DNA of 40,382 nt from SAR202 cluster bacterium bin22 (lineage in GTDB: Bacteria; Chloroflexota; Dehalococcoidia; Lucifugimonadales; UBA3495). Under the pieces are notes generated by a model, which was not told the DNA's origin, did no database searches, and saw nothing but the letters and a program-made list of their open reading frames with translations. Each line of letters opens with the position of its first letter. Within the stretch, counting starts at the first letter, position 1. Of the stretch, positions 15,660 to 23,801 are shown piece after piece. The stretch spans positions 98,589 to 138,970 of the forward strand of contig MPMM01000008.1 of NCBI GenBank assembly GCA_002238505.1, read 5' to 3'. The translations under genes and the position numbers were made by a program.

Positions 15660-16844
15660 TTAGTCCAGCAGCCTGGTGATGACGCCGGAACCTACGGTGC
15701 GTCCACCTTCACGAATGGCGAACCGCTGCCGCTCTTCCAGGGCGATGGGGGTGATCAGGTTCAGGATCATGGTGATGTTGTCGCCAGGCATGACCATTTC
15801 CACCCCGTCTGGCAGGGTAATTTCGCCGGTAATGTCGCTGGTTCGAATGTAGAACTGGGGCTTGTAACCCGAGAAGAAGGGAGTATGGCGGCCACCTTCC
15901 TCACGGCTCAGTACGTAAACCTCAGCCTCGGCATGCCGGTGGGGCTGCATGGAGCCTGGCTTTACCACCACCTGCCCGCGCTCTACCTCGTCCCGGTCCA
16001 CGCCGCGCAGCAGGATGCCTACCGCGTCGCCGGCTTCAGTGGAGTCCAGCAGCTTGTGGAACATTTCCAGGCCGGTGGCCACCGTGCGGCGTACGTCGCC
16101 GGACCGGATAATTTCGATCTCTTCGCCCTGCTTCAGCATTCCGCGCTCTACCCGGCCCGTTACCACGGTTCCGCGACCCTTGATGCCGAATACGTCCTCA
16201 ATGGGCATCAGGAAGGGGCGGTCCGTCAGGCGCTCGGGGACGGGTATGTAGTCGTCCATGGCGCTTACCAGCTCGGCCACGCCGTTCATGGCTTCGGGGT
16301 CGCCTTCCATGGCGCTAAGGGCGCTTACCCGAACGATGGGGGTGTCGTCGCCGGGGAAGTCGTAAGTGCTCAGCAACTCCCGTACTTCCAGCTCCACCAG
16401 CTCAAGCAGCTCCTCGTCATCCATCATGTCCACCTTGTTCAGGGCGACCAGGATGCGGGGCACTTCTACCTGGCGGGCCAGCAGAATGTGCTCACGGGTC
16501 TGGGGCATGGGGCCGTCCGGGGCGCTCACTACCAGCACTGCCCCGTCCATCTGGGCGGCGCCGGTAATCATGTTCTTGATGTAGTCAGCGTGGCCAGGGC
16601 AGTCCACGTGCGCATAGTGACGGCTGTCGCTCTCGTATTCCACGTGGGCGATGGCGATAGTTACGCCGCGCTCCCGTTCTTCCGGCGCATTGTCGATGCT
16701 GCCGAAATCCCGGAAGCTGGCCATCCCCTTCTCCGCCATCACCCTGGTGATCGCGGCCGTAAGGGTGGTCTTGCCGTGGTCAACGTGACCGATGGTGCCC
16801 ACATTTACGTGGGGTTTGGTACGATCGAACTGCTGCTTGGCCAT
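15660..16844 (-). CDS. tuf: Translation elongation factor Tu
   Basis: The 394-residue GTPase delivers aminoacyl-tRNA to the ribosomal A site. The P-loop GHVDHGKT is at residues 19-26, the DCPGH switch II motif and the NKVD guanine-specificity motif are intact, and domains II and III are complete (for example [13 protein letters not shown] and the C-terminal [14 protein letters not shown] block). It is first in the protein-coding block and directly follows three tRNA genes, so tRNAs and EF-Tu are probably transcribed together. Confidence 0.99.
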   Translation of the reverse strand: MAKQQFDRTKPHVNVGTIGHVDHGKTTLTAAITRVMAEKGMASFRDFGSIDNAPEERERGVTIAIAHVEYESDSRHYAHVDCPGHADYIKNMITGAAQMDGAVLVVSAPDGPMPQTREHILLARQVEVPRILVALNKVDMMDDEELLELVELEVRELLSTYDFPGDDTPIVRVSALSAMEGDPEAMNGVAELVSAMDDYIPVPERLTDRPFLMPIEDVFGIKGRGTVVTGRVERGMLKQGEEIEIIRSGDVRRTVATGLEMFHKLLDSTEAGDAVGILLRGVDRDEVERGQVVVKPGSMQPHRHAEAEVYVLSREEGGRHTPFFSGYKPQFYIRTSDITGEITLPDGVEMVMPGDNITMILNLITPIALEERQRFAIREGGRTVGSGVITRLLD

Positions 16845-16881
16845 TTCTTGTCCTACTCTCCTGCTTTTCCTTTGGGATTGA

Positions 16882-16956
16882 TGGAGCCCAGAGGCGGGAT
16901 TGAACCGCCGACCCCGTTCTTACCAAGAACGTGCTCTACCGCTGAGCTATCTGGGC
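16882..16956 (-). tRNA. tRNA-Thr(GGU)
   Basis: This 75-nt cloverleaf on the minus strand has acceptor GCCCAGA/TCTGGGC, anticodon stem CGTTC/GAACG with loop TTGGTAA (anticodon GGT), a GGTTCAATCC T arm and an encoded CCA (16882-16884). It lies 37 bases before tuf. Confidence 0.97.
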
Positions 16957-17013
16957 TCGTTACCCCAAAATTATAGATTAAATTTGGTTTGCTTGTATCC
17001 TGCATGTTTGGGT

Positions 17014-17100
17014 GGTGGAGGGGGCAGGATTCGAACCTGCGAAGTCCTTCCGGACGCCAGATTTACAGTCTGGTGGCTTTAACCACTCACCCACCCCTCC
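17014..17100 (-). tRNA. tRNA-Tyr(GUA)
   Basis: This 87-nt class II tRNA has acceptor GGAGGGG/CCCCTCC, anticodon stem CCAGA/TCTGG with loop CTGTAAA (anticodon GTA), a long variable arm (CGTCCGGAAGGACTTCG), a GGTTCGAATCC T arm and an encoded CCA at 17014-17016. Confidence 0.97.
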
Positions 17101-17174
17101 CTGCCTGTCCTCCGCTCCGTTTCCGGAGTGAGCTTCAACCCAGCTCGGCAACACTGGGTTTGGATAGTAATCTA

Positions 17175-17250
17175 TGGAGCCCCAGAGGGGACTCGAACCC
17201 CTAACCTGTCGATTACAAGTCGACTGCGCTTCCAATTGCGCCACAGGGGC
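17175..17250 (-). tRNA. tRNA-Thr(UGU)
   Basis: This 76-nt cloverleaf has acceptor GCCCCTG/CTGGGGC with one T-T mismatch at pair 6-67, anticodon stem GTCGA/TCGAC with loop CTTGTAA (anticodon TGT), T arm AGGGGTTCGAGTCCCCT and an encoded CCA (17175-17177). It is the first gene behind the promoter at 17324-17353. Confidence 0.96.
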
Positions 17251-17270
17251 AGACACTATCTTCAGACTAG

Positions 17271-17295
17271 AAAAAGGCCCCGTAAAGTCGGGGCC
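17271..17295 (-). terminator. Intrinsic terminator in the leader of the tRNA-tuf operon
   Basis: On the minus strand GGCCCCG (17289-17295) pairs with CGGGGCC (17276-17282) around a six-base loop and is followed by five T (17271-17275). It lies between the promoter and the first tRNA, so it would act as an early terminator or attenuator, or end a short leader RNA. Confidence 0.75.
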
Positions 17296-17323
17296 ACTAC
17301 GCCAGCCTGCTTGATACGGGAAA

Positions 17324-17353
17324 ATTATATAAACACCAGGGGTTGCTTGTCAA
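17324..17353 (-). promoter_or_regulatory. Sigma-70-type promoter of the tRNA-tuf-ribosomal operon
   Basis: On the minus strand TTGACA (17348-17353) and TATAAT (17324-17329) are both consensus, separated by 18 bases. It points at tRNA-Thr(UGU), about 75 bases downstream, and is the best promoter I see in the window. It is probably the main promoter for the tRNAs, tuf and possibly everything to rplL. Confidence 0.85.
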
Positions 17354-17501
17354 TTGGTCGAGTCAACCCATGAGTCCCTAGTTCCCTATGGGTATCCTCG
17401 TATCCCGCCTCCCCTTCTCCAGGGGTGGCGCGCATGGGATCAACGCCGAATTAATCGCCATTCCCGCCGGGGCGCCATTACCCTACTGCAGCAAGACCAG
17501 C

Positions 17502-17535
17502 CACAGGCCCGGCATTAATACGTGCCGGGCCTGTG
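17502..17535 (-). terminator. Terminator hairpin after the ThDP decarboxylase genes
   Basis: CACAGGCCCGGCA (17502-17514) pairs with TGCCGGGCCTGTG (17523-17535), 13 perfect pairs with an eight-base loop, 28 bases beyond the stop of the beta-subunit gene. There is no strong U-run. It separates this unit from the tRNA-tuf promoter. Confidence 0.65.
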
Positions 17536-17562
17536 TCATTGCTTTCGGTTCAAACTCCCGTG

Positions 17563-18153
17563 CTACGGCCCTTCAATTCCCAGTTCTCCCTTCAGGTCGT
17601 CAATAACCTGGGTGCGGGAGCGGGTCTGCCACCGTACGCGGGCGCCAATGGGGGTGTTCTCGACTTCCGGATTCACCTTCAATGCCACGAATACCGGCCC
17701 CGGCTGGCCCAGAATTTCCTCCAGGTGGGTGGCGAAGTCTTCCAGGTTGTCGAAGGCGTAGGTGGCCGGGTAGCCCGAGCCCTTGGCTATAACGTCGTAG
17801 GCGATGTTCTTGGCGTTGGGCACAGGCTGGCCGCCGGTGGTGGCGTAGCACTCGTTGTCCAGCATGAAATGGTAGAAGTTCTTCGGCGCCTTCTCGGCGA
17901 TGGTGGGCAGCGCGCCCATGTTCATCAGTATATCGCCTTCCGAGTCGAACAGAATCACCCGCTCGTCAGGCAGCGACATCGCCACGCCCAGGCCGAAGGA
18001 CGCGTGCCCGCCCATGGCCGGGTCGCCCACTGGCAGATCCCGGTTGGGCTGGTCGCTTATCTGGGTCCAGTGCCGCCCGCCGCGACCGGGGATAACGATT
18101 GAATCGCCCCGGTGGGGGGCAAAGGCCTGTAGCATCTCCGCAGTGTCAATCAT
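17563..18153 (-). CDS. ThDP-dependent decarboxylase-like beta subunit (sulfopyruvate decarboxylase type)
   Basis: The 196-residue protein is the C-terminal ThDP-pyrophosphate-binding half of a ThDP enzyme. The GDG-type cofactor motif appears as DSEGDILMNMGALPTIAE, followed by LDNECYATTGGQ, where the metal-coordinating Asn lies; this layout is typical of ComE, sulfopyruvate/phosphonopyruvate decarboxylase beta chains, and of split acetolactate-synthase-like enzymes. The upstream partner gene encodes the matching PYR domain. The active holoenzyme should be alpha-beta and decarboxylate a 2-oxo acid; the precise substrate is not determined by sequence. The ATG is preceded by GCGAGG. It ends at a strong hairpin. 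Confidence 0.8.
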   Translation of the reverse strand: MIDTAEMLQAFAPHRGDSIVIPGRGGRHWTQISDQPNRDLPVGDPAMGGHASFGLGVAMSLPDERVILFDSEGDILMNMGALPTIAEKAPKNFYHFMLDNECYATTGGQPVPNAKNIAYDVIAKGSGYPATYAFDNLEDFATHLEEILGQPGPVFVALKVNPEVENTPIGARVRWQTRSRTQVIDDLKGELGIEGP

Positions 18154-18278
18154 GTTGCCTCGCTAACTTTCCTGGTTGGCAGGAATTACAGGACAGGCCG
18201 CATCGCCGTGAATGGACCGAGTCGCAGTAGGCGGCCAGTACCCTAAATCCTGTAAATCCTGTGTATCGATGTTTGAAT

Positions 18279-18797
18279 CTACCGGTTAAACCCGTGGTAC
18301 TCATCCCCCACCAGCACTGCCACCGGGCGGCGGGTGCGGGACGCCTCTTCAAATGCTACGGAAATGCGGGGCGCATCCTCGCCATTCTCCACCAGGTAGT
18401 ATTGAATGCCGAAGGCGTTCAGAAACCGCTCGGTGTAGGTGGCGGCGGTGTCCGTGTTCACGCCGTGGCGCGTCCAGCCGCGATAGCCCACCATCATTAC
18501 CACCGGAATGTTCAGGCTCAGGCCCCAGCCCCGCAGGGAGTCTCCCGACTCCATCATCCCCGTGTTCTGGATGAGTATGACGGGCTTCTTGCCGCCTACC
18601 GTCAGGCCGGCGGCGGTGGAAAAGGCCTGCCCTTCCCGGCTTACTGGTATCAGGTCCAGGTCCGGGTCGGCCTCCATAAGTAGATACAGGAAGTTTGTCT
18701 CGCTGTCCGGCAGCCACACTACGTGGGTGACGCCGTTCTTCTTCATTTCAGCCATGACCACTTCGGGGCTGAGTTCGCCTTCCGCGTGTTGGGTCAT
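18279..18797 (-). CDS. ThDP-dependent decarboxylase-like alpha subunit (PYR domain)
   Basis: The 172-residue protein is a stand-alone PYR domain of a ThDP enzyme, like ComD or the N-terminal half of phosphonopyruvate decarboxylase. The ThDP-activating glutamate is in SREGQAFSTAAGL, and the core strand IQNTGMMESGDSLRGW is conserved. Its partner is the ThDP-binding subunit 125 bases downstream, an unusually wide gap for paired subunits. The ATG follows AGGTAAGAG. In methanogens such pairs make sulfoacetaldehyde in coenzyme M synthesis; here an organosulfonate, phosphonate or other 2-oxo acid role is possible. Confidence 0.78.
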   Translation of the reverse strand: MTQHAEGELSPEVVMAEMKKNGVTHVVWLPDSETNFLYLLMEADPDLDLIPVSREGQAFSTAAGLTVGGKKPVILIQNTGMMESGDSLRGWGLSLNIPVVMMVGYRGWTRHGVNTDTAATYTERFLNAFGIQYYLVENGEDAPRISVAFEEASRTRRPVAVLVGDEYHGFNR

Positions 18798-19159
18798 TCT
18801 CTTACCTGCCTTCGTCGGGCCATGCCCGTCAGCTTTGGATTGGCTTGATTATAGCCCCGGTAGATACGATGTCAACTTGCCGCAAACTCCCCTGGCCCCC
18901 GGGCATAAGCACAGAACGCCTGCCGCGAACATGCCCTGAAGTGCGGGAAATAGTCAATCACGGAACTGCGGCTGTGTGGGGTGTCAGTGGGGCGGCCCCG
19001 CCAGGTCACCGGTGGTACGACCTTTCCCCGTGGGCGTTGTCGGGCAATGCGTAGGGAATCCCCCTGTAGTCGTTTATGGAGACCTCAAGCAAGGGCATAC
19101 TTTTCGACATCGCTGCCTGTCTCGGCAGCTAACGGGGGCAAGCCGCCAGGGATCCAGCT
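18798..19159. other. Gap between the ThDP enzyme and repeat element A; no gene seen
   Basis: I find no plausible coding frame or ribosome binding site here. The left edge should contain the promoter of the decarboxylase operon, but no consensus pair stands out. The short open frames look like shadows of non-coding sequence. Confidence 0.4.
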
Positions 19160-19324
19160 AGGGGGCGTCGTTAAGAGCCGAGTTTCGTCTTTCCGGCGAA
19201 AGCTGGAATCCAGGTCCGTCAAGTAAATGGGTGATATGTTCCACGATATACCAGGACTCTGGTATATCGCCTGTTTATACCCGATACCTGACCGGCAGTA
19301 ATGGCTAATTTGACGACACCCCTT
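19160..19324. mobile_element. Repeat element A, copy 1 (MITE-like)
   Basis: This element of about 165 bp matches the stretch 31042-31205 along its whole length. Ends are imperfect inverted repeats: AGGGGGCGTCGTTAA on the left and, read inward from the right, AGGGGTGTCGTCAAA. TA dinucleotides flank it, as expected for IS630/mariner-type insertion. It contains the perfect palindrome GATATACCAG-gact-CTGGTATATC (19245-19268) and a shorter hairpin, TTTCCGGCGAAAGCTGGAA. No coding capacity was seen. The following bases up to 19429 are unremarkable. Confidence 0.75.
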
Positions 19325-19429
19325 ATGGGGCAAGGATCCAGCCAATGGAGAAGGCAACAGTAGCTTTGCGGCGCAGTCCGACCCAAATCCCGCTGTTCCG
19401 GTCAGCCCCGTAAGCTGGATGTCCTCCGC

Positions 19430-21751
19430 TCAGGCGTTTTCCGATCCCCCGCTGCCCTGTTCCGGATGCTCCTCAGGCGCTTCCACCCGCAGGTCGGGAA
19501 GCCAGCGCAGCCACGACGGCAGGTACCAGTTGCCCTTTCCCAGCACCTCCATGCTCGCCGGCACCAGCACCGACCGCACCAGCGTGGCATCCAGGAACAC
19601 CGCTATGGCCAGTCCGAACCCCATCAACTGGTTCACCACTGTTTCGCCGGCTGCGAAAGCCCCGAACACCACCACCATTATCAGGGCAGCCCCGGTAATA
19701 ATCCCCGCGGTGGAGCGCAGCCCGTAGGCCACTGCCTCCGTATTGTTCTCCGTCTCATCGTACCGTTCCCTGATCCGGCTGAGCAGGAACACGTGGTAGT
19801 CCATCGACAGCCCGAACAGGATGGTAAACAGGAACAACGGCAGCCATGCGTCAATCACTTCTGCTTGCTGGAACCCGAACAGGCTGGCCCCCACGCCCTT
19901 TTGGAACACTATCACCAGCAGCCCGTAGGTCGCGCCCACCGACAGCAGGTTCATGATAATTGCCTTTATCGGTATCACTATCGACCGGAACACCATCATC
20001 AGAATGATGAAGCTGAGGCCCAGCACAAAGACAAATACGATTGGCGTGTAGAAATCGACTATCCCGTAGAAGTCCGCAGTCTCGGCGGTAAGGCCCCCCA
20101 CGTACACTTCGGCGGGAACGCCGTCGAAGGCCGCCGGTATCAGATCCTCCCGAAGTGTGGTCAGGTGGCCGGTGGCTTCCCGGCTGGAAGACTCTCCCGG
20201 GAAAGGCAGGGTCAGCAGCGCAAGATCTCCGGCCTCGTTTATCTCCAGCAATGGCGGCACCGGGAACGTCGGGGAATCAACGATGGACTGTGTCAGCCCG
20301 GCAATTGCCTCCTGTACCTGCGGGTTGCTGGGGTCTCCGTCAATCACTATCTCGGCGGGACTGAGGACCCCGGCCGGGCTCACGTCCCCCACGGAGAATT
20401 TCTCCTTCAGGACCAGGAAGGCCTTCTTGGTCTCCGCCTTGTCCGGGAAGGTGTTTACGTCATTCAGGCCCGTATTGATGCCGTCGATGCCCAGGAAACT
20501 GACGTTGAAGTAAAACAGGGTCACCGCAACCATGGGTATGGCAATGGCGAGGATGCTGATCACCGGAAATCTGGTTACCGCCCGGGTGATCGACTCCCAG
20601 AATCCATGCTCCGTCTCCTCCGGCGTCTTGATGGCGAACCTGGCAAGGAACCGGATGGAAAGCAGGTCCACCTTGGGCCCAAGCAGCGCCAGCACGGCGG
20701 GCAGGAGCGTCAGGGTCGCCGCCAGCGCGGCTATCACCACCAGGATCGCCCCCAGCGCCAGCGACTGGTAGAAGGACGCCGGAACTATCAGCAGTCCCAC
20801 CAGGGCCAGCACTACCGTCGTCCCGCTGAAGAACACTGTTCGACCGGCAGTGCGTCCGGTAATCACCACTGCTTCCCTCGGAGGCGTGCCGCGACCCATC
20901 TCCTCCTTGAATCTGGACACGATCAGCAAAGAGTAATCTATGCCCACCGCCAGCCCGATCATCACCACCATCATCGACACGAAAAAGACCAGCTGGTTCA
21001 CCTGGCCGATGACCGCCACCGCCGCCATCGCAATGATGATGGACACTATCGCCAGCCCCAGCGGCAGCAGGGTGGCCACAACCGCCCCGAACAGCAGCAA
21101 AAGGACCAGCAGCGCTACGGGCACCCCAAACTGCTCCCCCTTCCTCAGATCCTCCTCTGCCAGTTCGTTATTCTCGTGGGCTACGCTGGCGTCCCCGCCA
21201 ATCAGCACCAGAAAGTCGTCTGCGGCGTTGGCCTCCTCTACCTTGTGGATCACGTCTGCAACGTTGGACGTGGCTTCCTGGGAATTGCCTGCCAGGGTGT
21301 AGTGCATCAAAACCGTCTGCTGATCGAGGGAGACCATTAGCGGCAGTATCCGCGCCAGTTGCTCCTGGGGAATCAGCGGGCCGGCGTCGATGGCCTGGTA
21401 ATAGTGGTACAGCGGTTCACCGTTTATTCCGCCTGCAATCGTCCCGGTACCCAGGGACACAATATCCTCGTGGACCGTCTCTACCTTGGCTCGAAATGCC
21501 TCGTCCTCCACCGTCAGGGTCGGCGACTGTATGATGACAATCTCCGCCAGCTTCTCCGGCCCCCTCATTCGCTCTTCCAGCAGGGCGGCGGCTCTCTCCG
21601 ACTCGTACCGGCCGGCCAGCCGGAAGTCGGTAGTGGTTGCCGTCGGCAGCAGGCTCTGGATAAGGCCCAGGGCGACAACAACTAACACCACCCATACGCC
21701 GATCACTATCCAGGGCCGCCGGGAACTGAAACGAGCCAGCAATTCAGTCAT
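19430..21751 (-). CDS. MMPL/RND family transporter
   Basis: The 773-residue membrane protein has the two-fold MMPL architecture: a helix at residues about 15-35, a large extracytoplasmic loop (about 36-185), five helices including MIGLAVGIDYSLLIVSRFKE, then a sixth membrane helix, a second loop (about 400-560) and six more helices including ILFGLSMDYHVFLLSRIRE. The GIDY and SMDYH aspartates are the proton-relay type residues of this family. MMPL proteins export lipids or hydrophobic molecules using proton motive force. Length fits shorter, actinobacterial YdfJ-type members. No regulator or lipid synthesis gene is adjacent, so its cargo is unknown. Confidence 0.93.
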   Translation of the reverse strand: MTELLARFSSRRPWIVIGVWVVLVVVALGLIQSLLPTATTTDFRLAGRYESERAAALLEERMRGPEKLAEIVIIQSPTLTVEDEAFRAKVETVHEDIVSLGTGTIAGGINGEPLYHYYQAIDAGPLIPQEQLARILPLMVSLDQQTVLMHYTLAGNSQEATSNVADVIHKVEEANAADDFLVLIGGDASVAHENNELAEEDLRKGEQFGVPVALLVLLLLFGAVVATLLPLGLAIVSIIIAMAAVAVIGQVNQLVFFVSMMVVMIGLAVGIDYSLLIVSRFKEEMGRGTPPREAVVITGRTAGRTVFFSGTTVVLALVGLLIVPASFYQSLALGAILVVIAALAATLTLLPAVLALLGPKVDLLSIRFLARFAIKTPEETEHGFWESITRAVTRFPVISILAIAIPMVAVTLFYFNVSFLGIDGINTGLNDVNTFPDKAETKKAFLVLKEKFSVGDVSPAGVLSPAEIVIDGDPSNPQVQEAIAGLTQSIVDSPTFPVPPLLEINEAGDLALLTLPFPGESSSREATGHLTTLREDLIPAAFDGVPAEVYVGGLTAETADFYGIVDFYTPIVFVFVLGLSFIILMMVFRSIVIPIKAIIMNLLSVGATYGLLVIVFQKGVGASLFGFQQAEVIDAWLPLFLFTILFGLSMDYHVFLLSRIRERYDETENNTEAVAYGLRSTAGIITGAALIMVVVFGAFAAGETVVNQLMGFGLAIAVFLDATLVRSVLVPASMEVLGKGNWYLPSWLRWLPDLRVEAPEEHPEQGSGGSENA

Positions 21752-22277
21752 ATTGCACTCTCTTTTGCCTGTAGATGCCTGTTATCTATTCTCGTCTGTG
21801 AGGCGGCGAAACCGCAGTTCGCTCGCCAATTCCAGGATTCATGAGCCTATGATTCAATATCGGATTTCAACTGAGCCAATTGTGCCCAGCGGTCGGTGGT
21901 ACCCATAGCCGAATTTCTGCCATCACGGCGTCATCAAATATTCGGGAATCAGCTACATCTTACACCCATCGCAGGTGCGCTTGTGACAGGAATTGCGACC
22001 TGTTATCTGCAATATTGCCACACCATAGCCAGGCAGTTCCTCCTATCGGCTTCGGCTTGGAAACGGGGCATCAGGGCCATCACGTCCCAAACTCAAACCA
22101 TAGGAGGCCCACACCCCCCAAACCTCAAGTCATGTCGCCCTGAGCCTGCCGAAGGGCCTCAAATCCTTCCCGACAATTGGCTACGGGTCCGAAAGCCGGC
22201 TTGCCGAATCGTGCTTGCGCTCTCTAACCCTTGCGGAACCACAATTTCCCTATGCGCGACTTCCCTGGGCGCAGCCT
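21752..22277. other. Non-coding gap with a CCCTGAGCCTGCCGAAGGG repeat
   Basis: No gene is supported between the transporter start and element B. A copy of the short repeat CGCCCTGAGCCTGCCGAAGGG is at about 22137-22157; related copies lie at 22319, 30610, 33453, 33573 and 33691. The string is a common dispersed intergenic repeat with the potential to form a short GCCCT/AGGGC stem. Confidence 0.5.
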
Positions 22278-22411
22278 CAGGGTATTTCGATTATTTTGGT
22301 AGAGTCTCTTCCACCGTTCGCCCTGAGCCTGTCGAAGGGCCGCCCGGAATGGTTCTCCAAGCTCACCACCAACGGACTCGAGGAGTTGCCACCGACAATC
22401 GGAAGACCCCG
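22278..22411. mobile_element. Repeat element B, copy 1 (MITE-like, target duplication)
   Basis: This 134-bp element is about 90 percent identical by eye to 30569-30702. Ends are inverted: CAGGGTATTTCGATT on the left, and CGGGGTCTTCCGATT reading inward from the right. Flanking 10-mers GGCGCAGCCT (22268-22277) and AGCGCAGCCC (22412-22421) agree at eight of ten positions, an eroded target-site duplication. It also contains the CCCTGAGCCTGTCGAAGGG repeat. No gene is inside; 22412-22516 is unremarkable leader for ccmE. Confidence 0.8.
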
Positions 22412-22516
22412 AGCGCAGCCCTCCACCTGATGACACCCCCGAACTGCGGGTGGTATCATATCTGTCGCGCCTTCACTATGGGCGGCAAAAAGAACTTTCA
22501 GAGATGAGGCAAACCC

Positions 22517-23050
22517 GTGGCAGAGGACCATCCCGTACCCGCTGGCTATTTACCGGCAGATGAAGTGGCGGAGGAGAACAACGGGCGGCGCACCCGCAAC
22601 CGCCTGATCATCCTGGGCGCGGTGGTTGCCCTGGCCGTGGGTTATATGATCTATGCGGCCTTCCCCGGCAGCGCCCTCTATTTCCTCACGGTAAGCGAGT
22701 TCAAGGGCGGTGAAGAGTACCAGGACGGTCGGCTGCTTCGGGTATCCGGCAAGCTGGTACCCGACTCCTTCCAGCGGGAAGACAACGGCACCATGGCCCG
22801 GTTCCAGTTGGTGGACAAGGAGGGGGACGGAGCCGGCGCCAGCCTCGACGCCTCTTACGTCGGCGTGATGCCCGACCTCTTCTTCAATCCCCACTCGGAG
22901 ATTATCCTGGAAGGCAGCTATTCCACCGTGGGCGTGTTCGAGACCGACAGCATCCTGGTGAAATGCCCCTCCAAGTACCAGTCCCTGGATGGAGAAACCC
23001 CGGAAGACTACAACACCTACAACTCGGGAAGCGAAGCCCAGGCCTCCTGA
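22517..23050 (+). CDS. ccmE: Cytochrome c maturation heme chaperone CcmE, CxxxY type
   Basis: The 177-residue protein is the periplasmic heme chaperone of System I cytochrome c maturation. A cytoplasmic tail of about 28 residues precedes one membrane anchor (RLIILGAVVALAVGYMIY) and an OB-fold domain with the family blocks LRVSGKLVPDSFQ and VGVMPDLF. The heme-attachment site is CPSKY at residues 150-154: Cys replaces the usual His of HxxxY, which marks the CxxxY subfamily. Translation starts at a GTG (22517) with a GAGG site. It is divergent from, and 430 bases away from, the ccmD end of the other ccm genes. Confidence 0.92.
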   Translation: MAEDHPVPAGYLPADEVAEENNGRRTRNRLIILGAVVALAVGYMIYAAFPGSALYFLTVSEFKGGEEYQDGRLLRVSGKLVPDSFQREDNGTMARFQLVDKEGDGAGASLDASYVGVMPDLFFNPHSEIILEGSYSTVGVFETDSILVKCPSKYQSLDGETPEDYNTYNSGSEAQAS

Positions 23051-23114
23051 CCCTTCCCCCTAATCCACCGTTCCCTTATCGGCTCAGCCCGCCATCCCTT
23101 TCTGCTGGGACGTC

Positions 23115-23142
23115 AAAAACCCTCCTGCCATCGCCAGGAGGG
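23115..23142 (-). terminator. Intrinsic terminator facing the ccmABCD genes
   Basis: On the minus strand CCCTCCTG (23135-23142) pairs with CAGGAGGG (23120-23127), followed by five T (23115-23119). It terminates leftward transcription, so it fits the end of the ccmA-ccmD unit, 340 bases downstream, with element D inserted between. The hairpin alone may also help end ccmE. Confidence 0.65.
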
Positions 23143-23306
23143 CCCAAACCCCAGTCCCCAATCCCGTCATACCTGCTAAACCGGTTATCCGGTCGCCTTC
23201 CTTACGGTCACGTCTCTCTCACAAAAAAGGGCATTCCAGAAATCCCCCGGCAGTGCAACGGCAATGTGTAGTTCAACAGCATCGTAATGAAGGGTTGCGG
23301 TTTAAC

Positions 23307-23404
23307 CGTCATTCCGGCCTTGAGTCGGAATCCAGGATGGTTGCGTAAGGTCAACTACATGGTACAAGAGGGGCTCTGGATCCCGGTTCAAGGCCGGAAT
23401 GACG
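23307..23404. mobile_element. Repeat element D, copy 1 (MITE-like)
   Basis: This 98-bp element has perfect 17-bp terminal inverted repeats, CGTCATTCCGGCCTTGA (23307-23323) and its complement (23388-23404). A related copy is at 26563-26659, so the heme-export genes are bracketed by two copies. The centre includes GGTCAACTACATGGTACAAG. No coding capacity and no clear target duplication were seen. Confidence 0.78.
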
Positions 23405-23481
23405 ATACAAACTTAGCCGTCATCATTTCAAACCAGTGGGCCCACCGGTACTCAAGATGGGTGATTGCCCCACTCCCCAAT

Positions 23482-23676
23482 CTAACCCCCCGTCCCGTCT
23501 TCCTCCTCGCCGCCATGCAACTCCCGCTGCAGGTCGCCAATCTCCCGCTCCAGGTCCTGGCGGCGGCGGGAAATGAAAAAGGCGTACACGAAGAAAATAA
23601 CCCACGTTACGGCGAACGCAGCAAACAGGAACCACAGGTTGGTGGGCGGTTGGCTCTGGAGCAGCATCACTGGCAT
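23482..23676 (-). CDS. ccmD: CcmD-like small membrane protein
   Basis: The 64-residue protein has one membrane helix (NLWFLFAAFAVTWVIFFVYAF) followed by SRRRQDLEREIGDLQREL, the pattern of the CcmD/heme exporter D family. CcmD stabilises the CcmABC complex and helps release holo-CcmE. AAGGAAG precedes the ATG. It follows ccmC by 125 bases and is the last gene of the heme-export unit. Its acidic C-terminus is longer than in some homologues. Confidence 0.85.
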   Translation of the reverse strand: MPVMLLQSQPPTNLWFLFAAFAVTWVIFFVYAFFISRRRQDLEREIGDLQRELHGGEEEDGTGG

Positions 23677-23801
23677 TTTGACTTCACTTCCTTAAGGGCA
23701 GGCCCGCCGCACATGGTGTGCCCATATGGTGGGTCCAATGGCGCATTTCTCCGGGGACAGCATGCCGTCCCTTCCGTTCATTTCAGCGCCGAACTTGCTG
23801 A

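Noticed and set aside
17251-17323. Possible T-box riboswitch before tRNA-Thr(UGU)
   Set aside because: The leader from promoter to terminator is too short for the stem I specifier and antiterminator, and the gene after it is a tRNA rather than a synthetase.
19466-21340. Plus-strand open frame of 624 codons opposite the MMPL gene
   Set aside because: Composed of His/Gln/Arg-rich sequence with no hydrophobic or domain pattern; the minus strand encodes a clear transporter.
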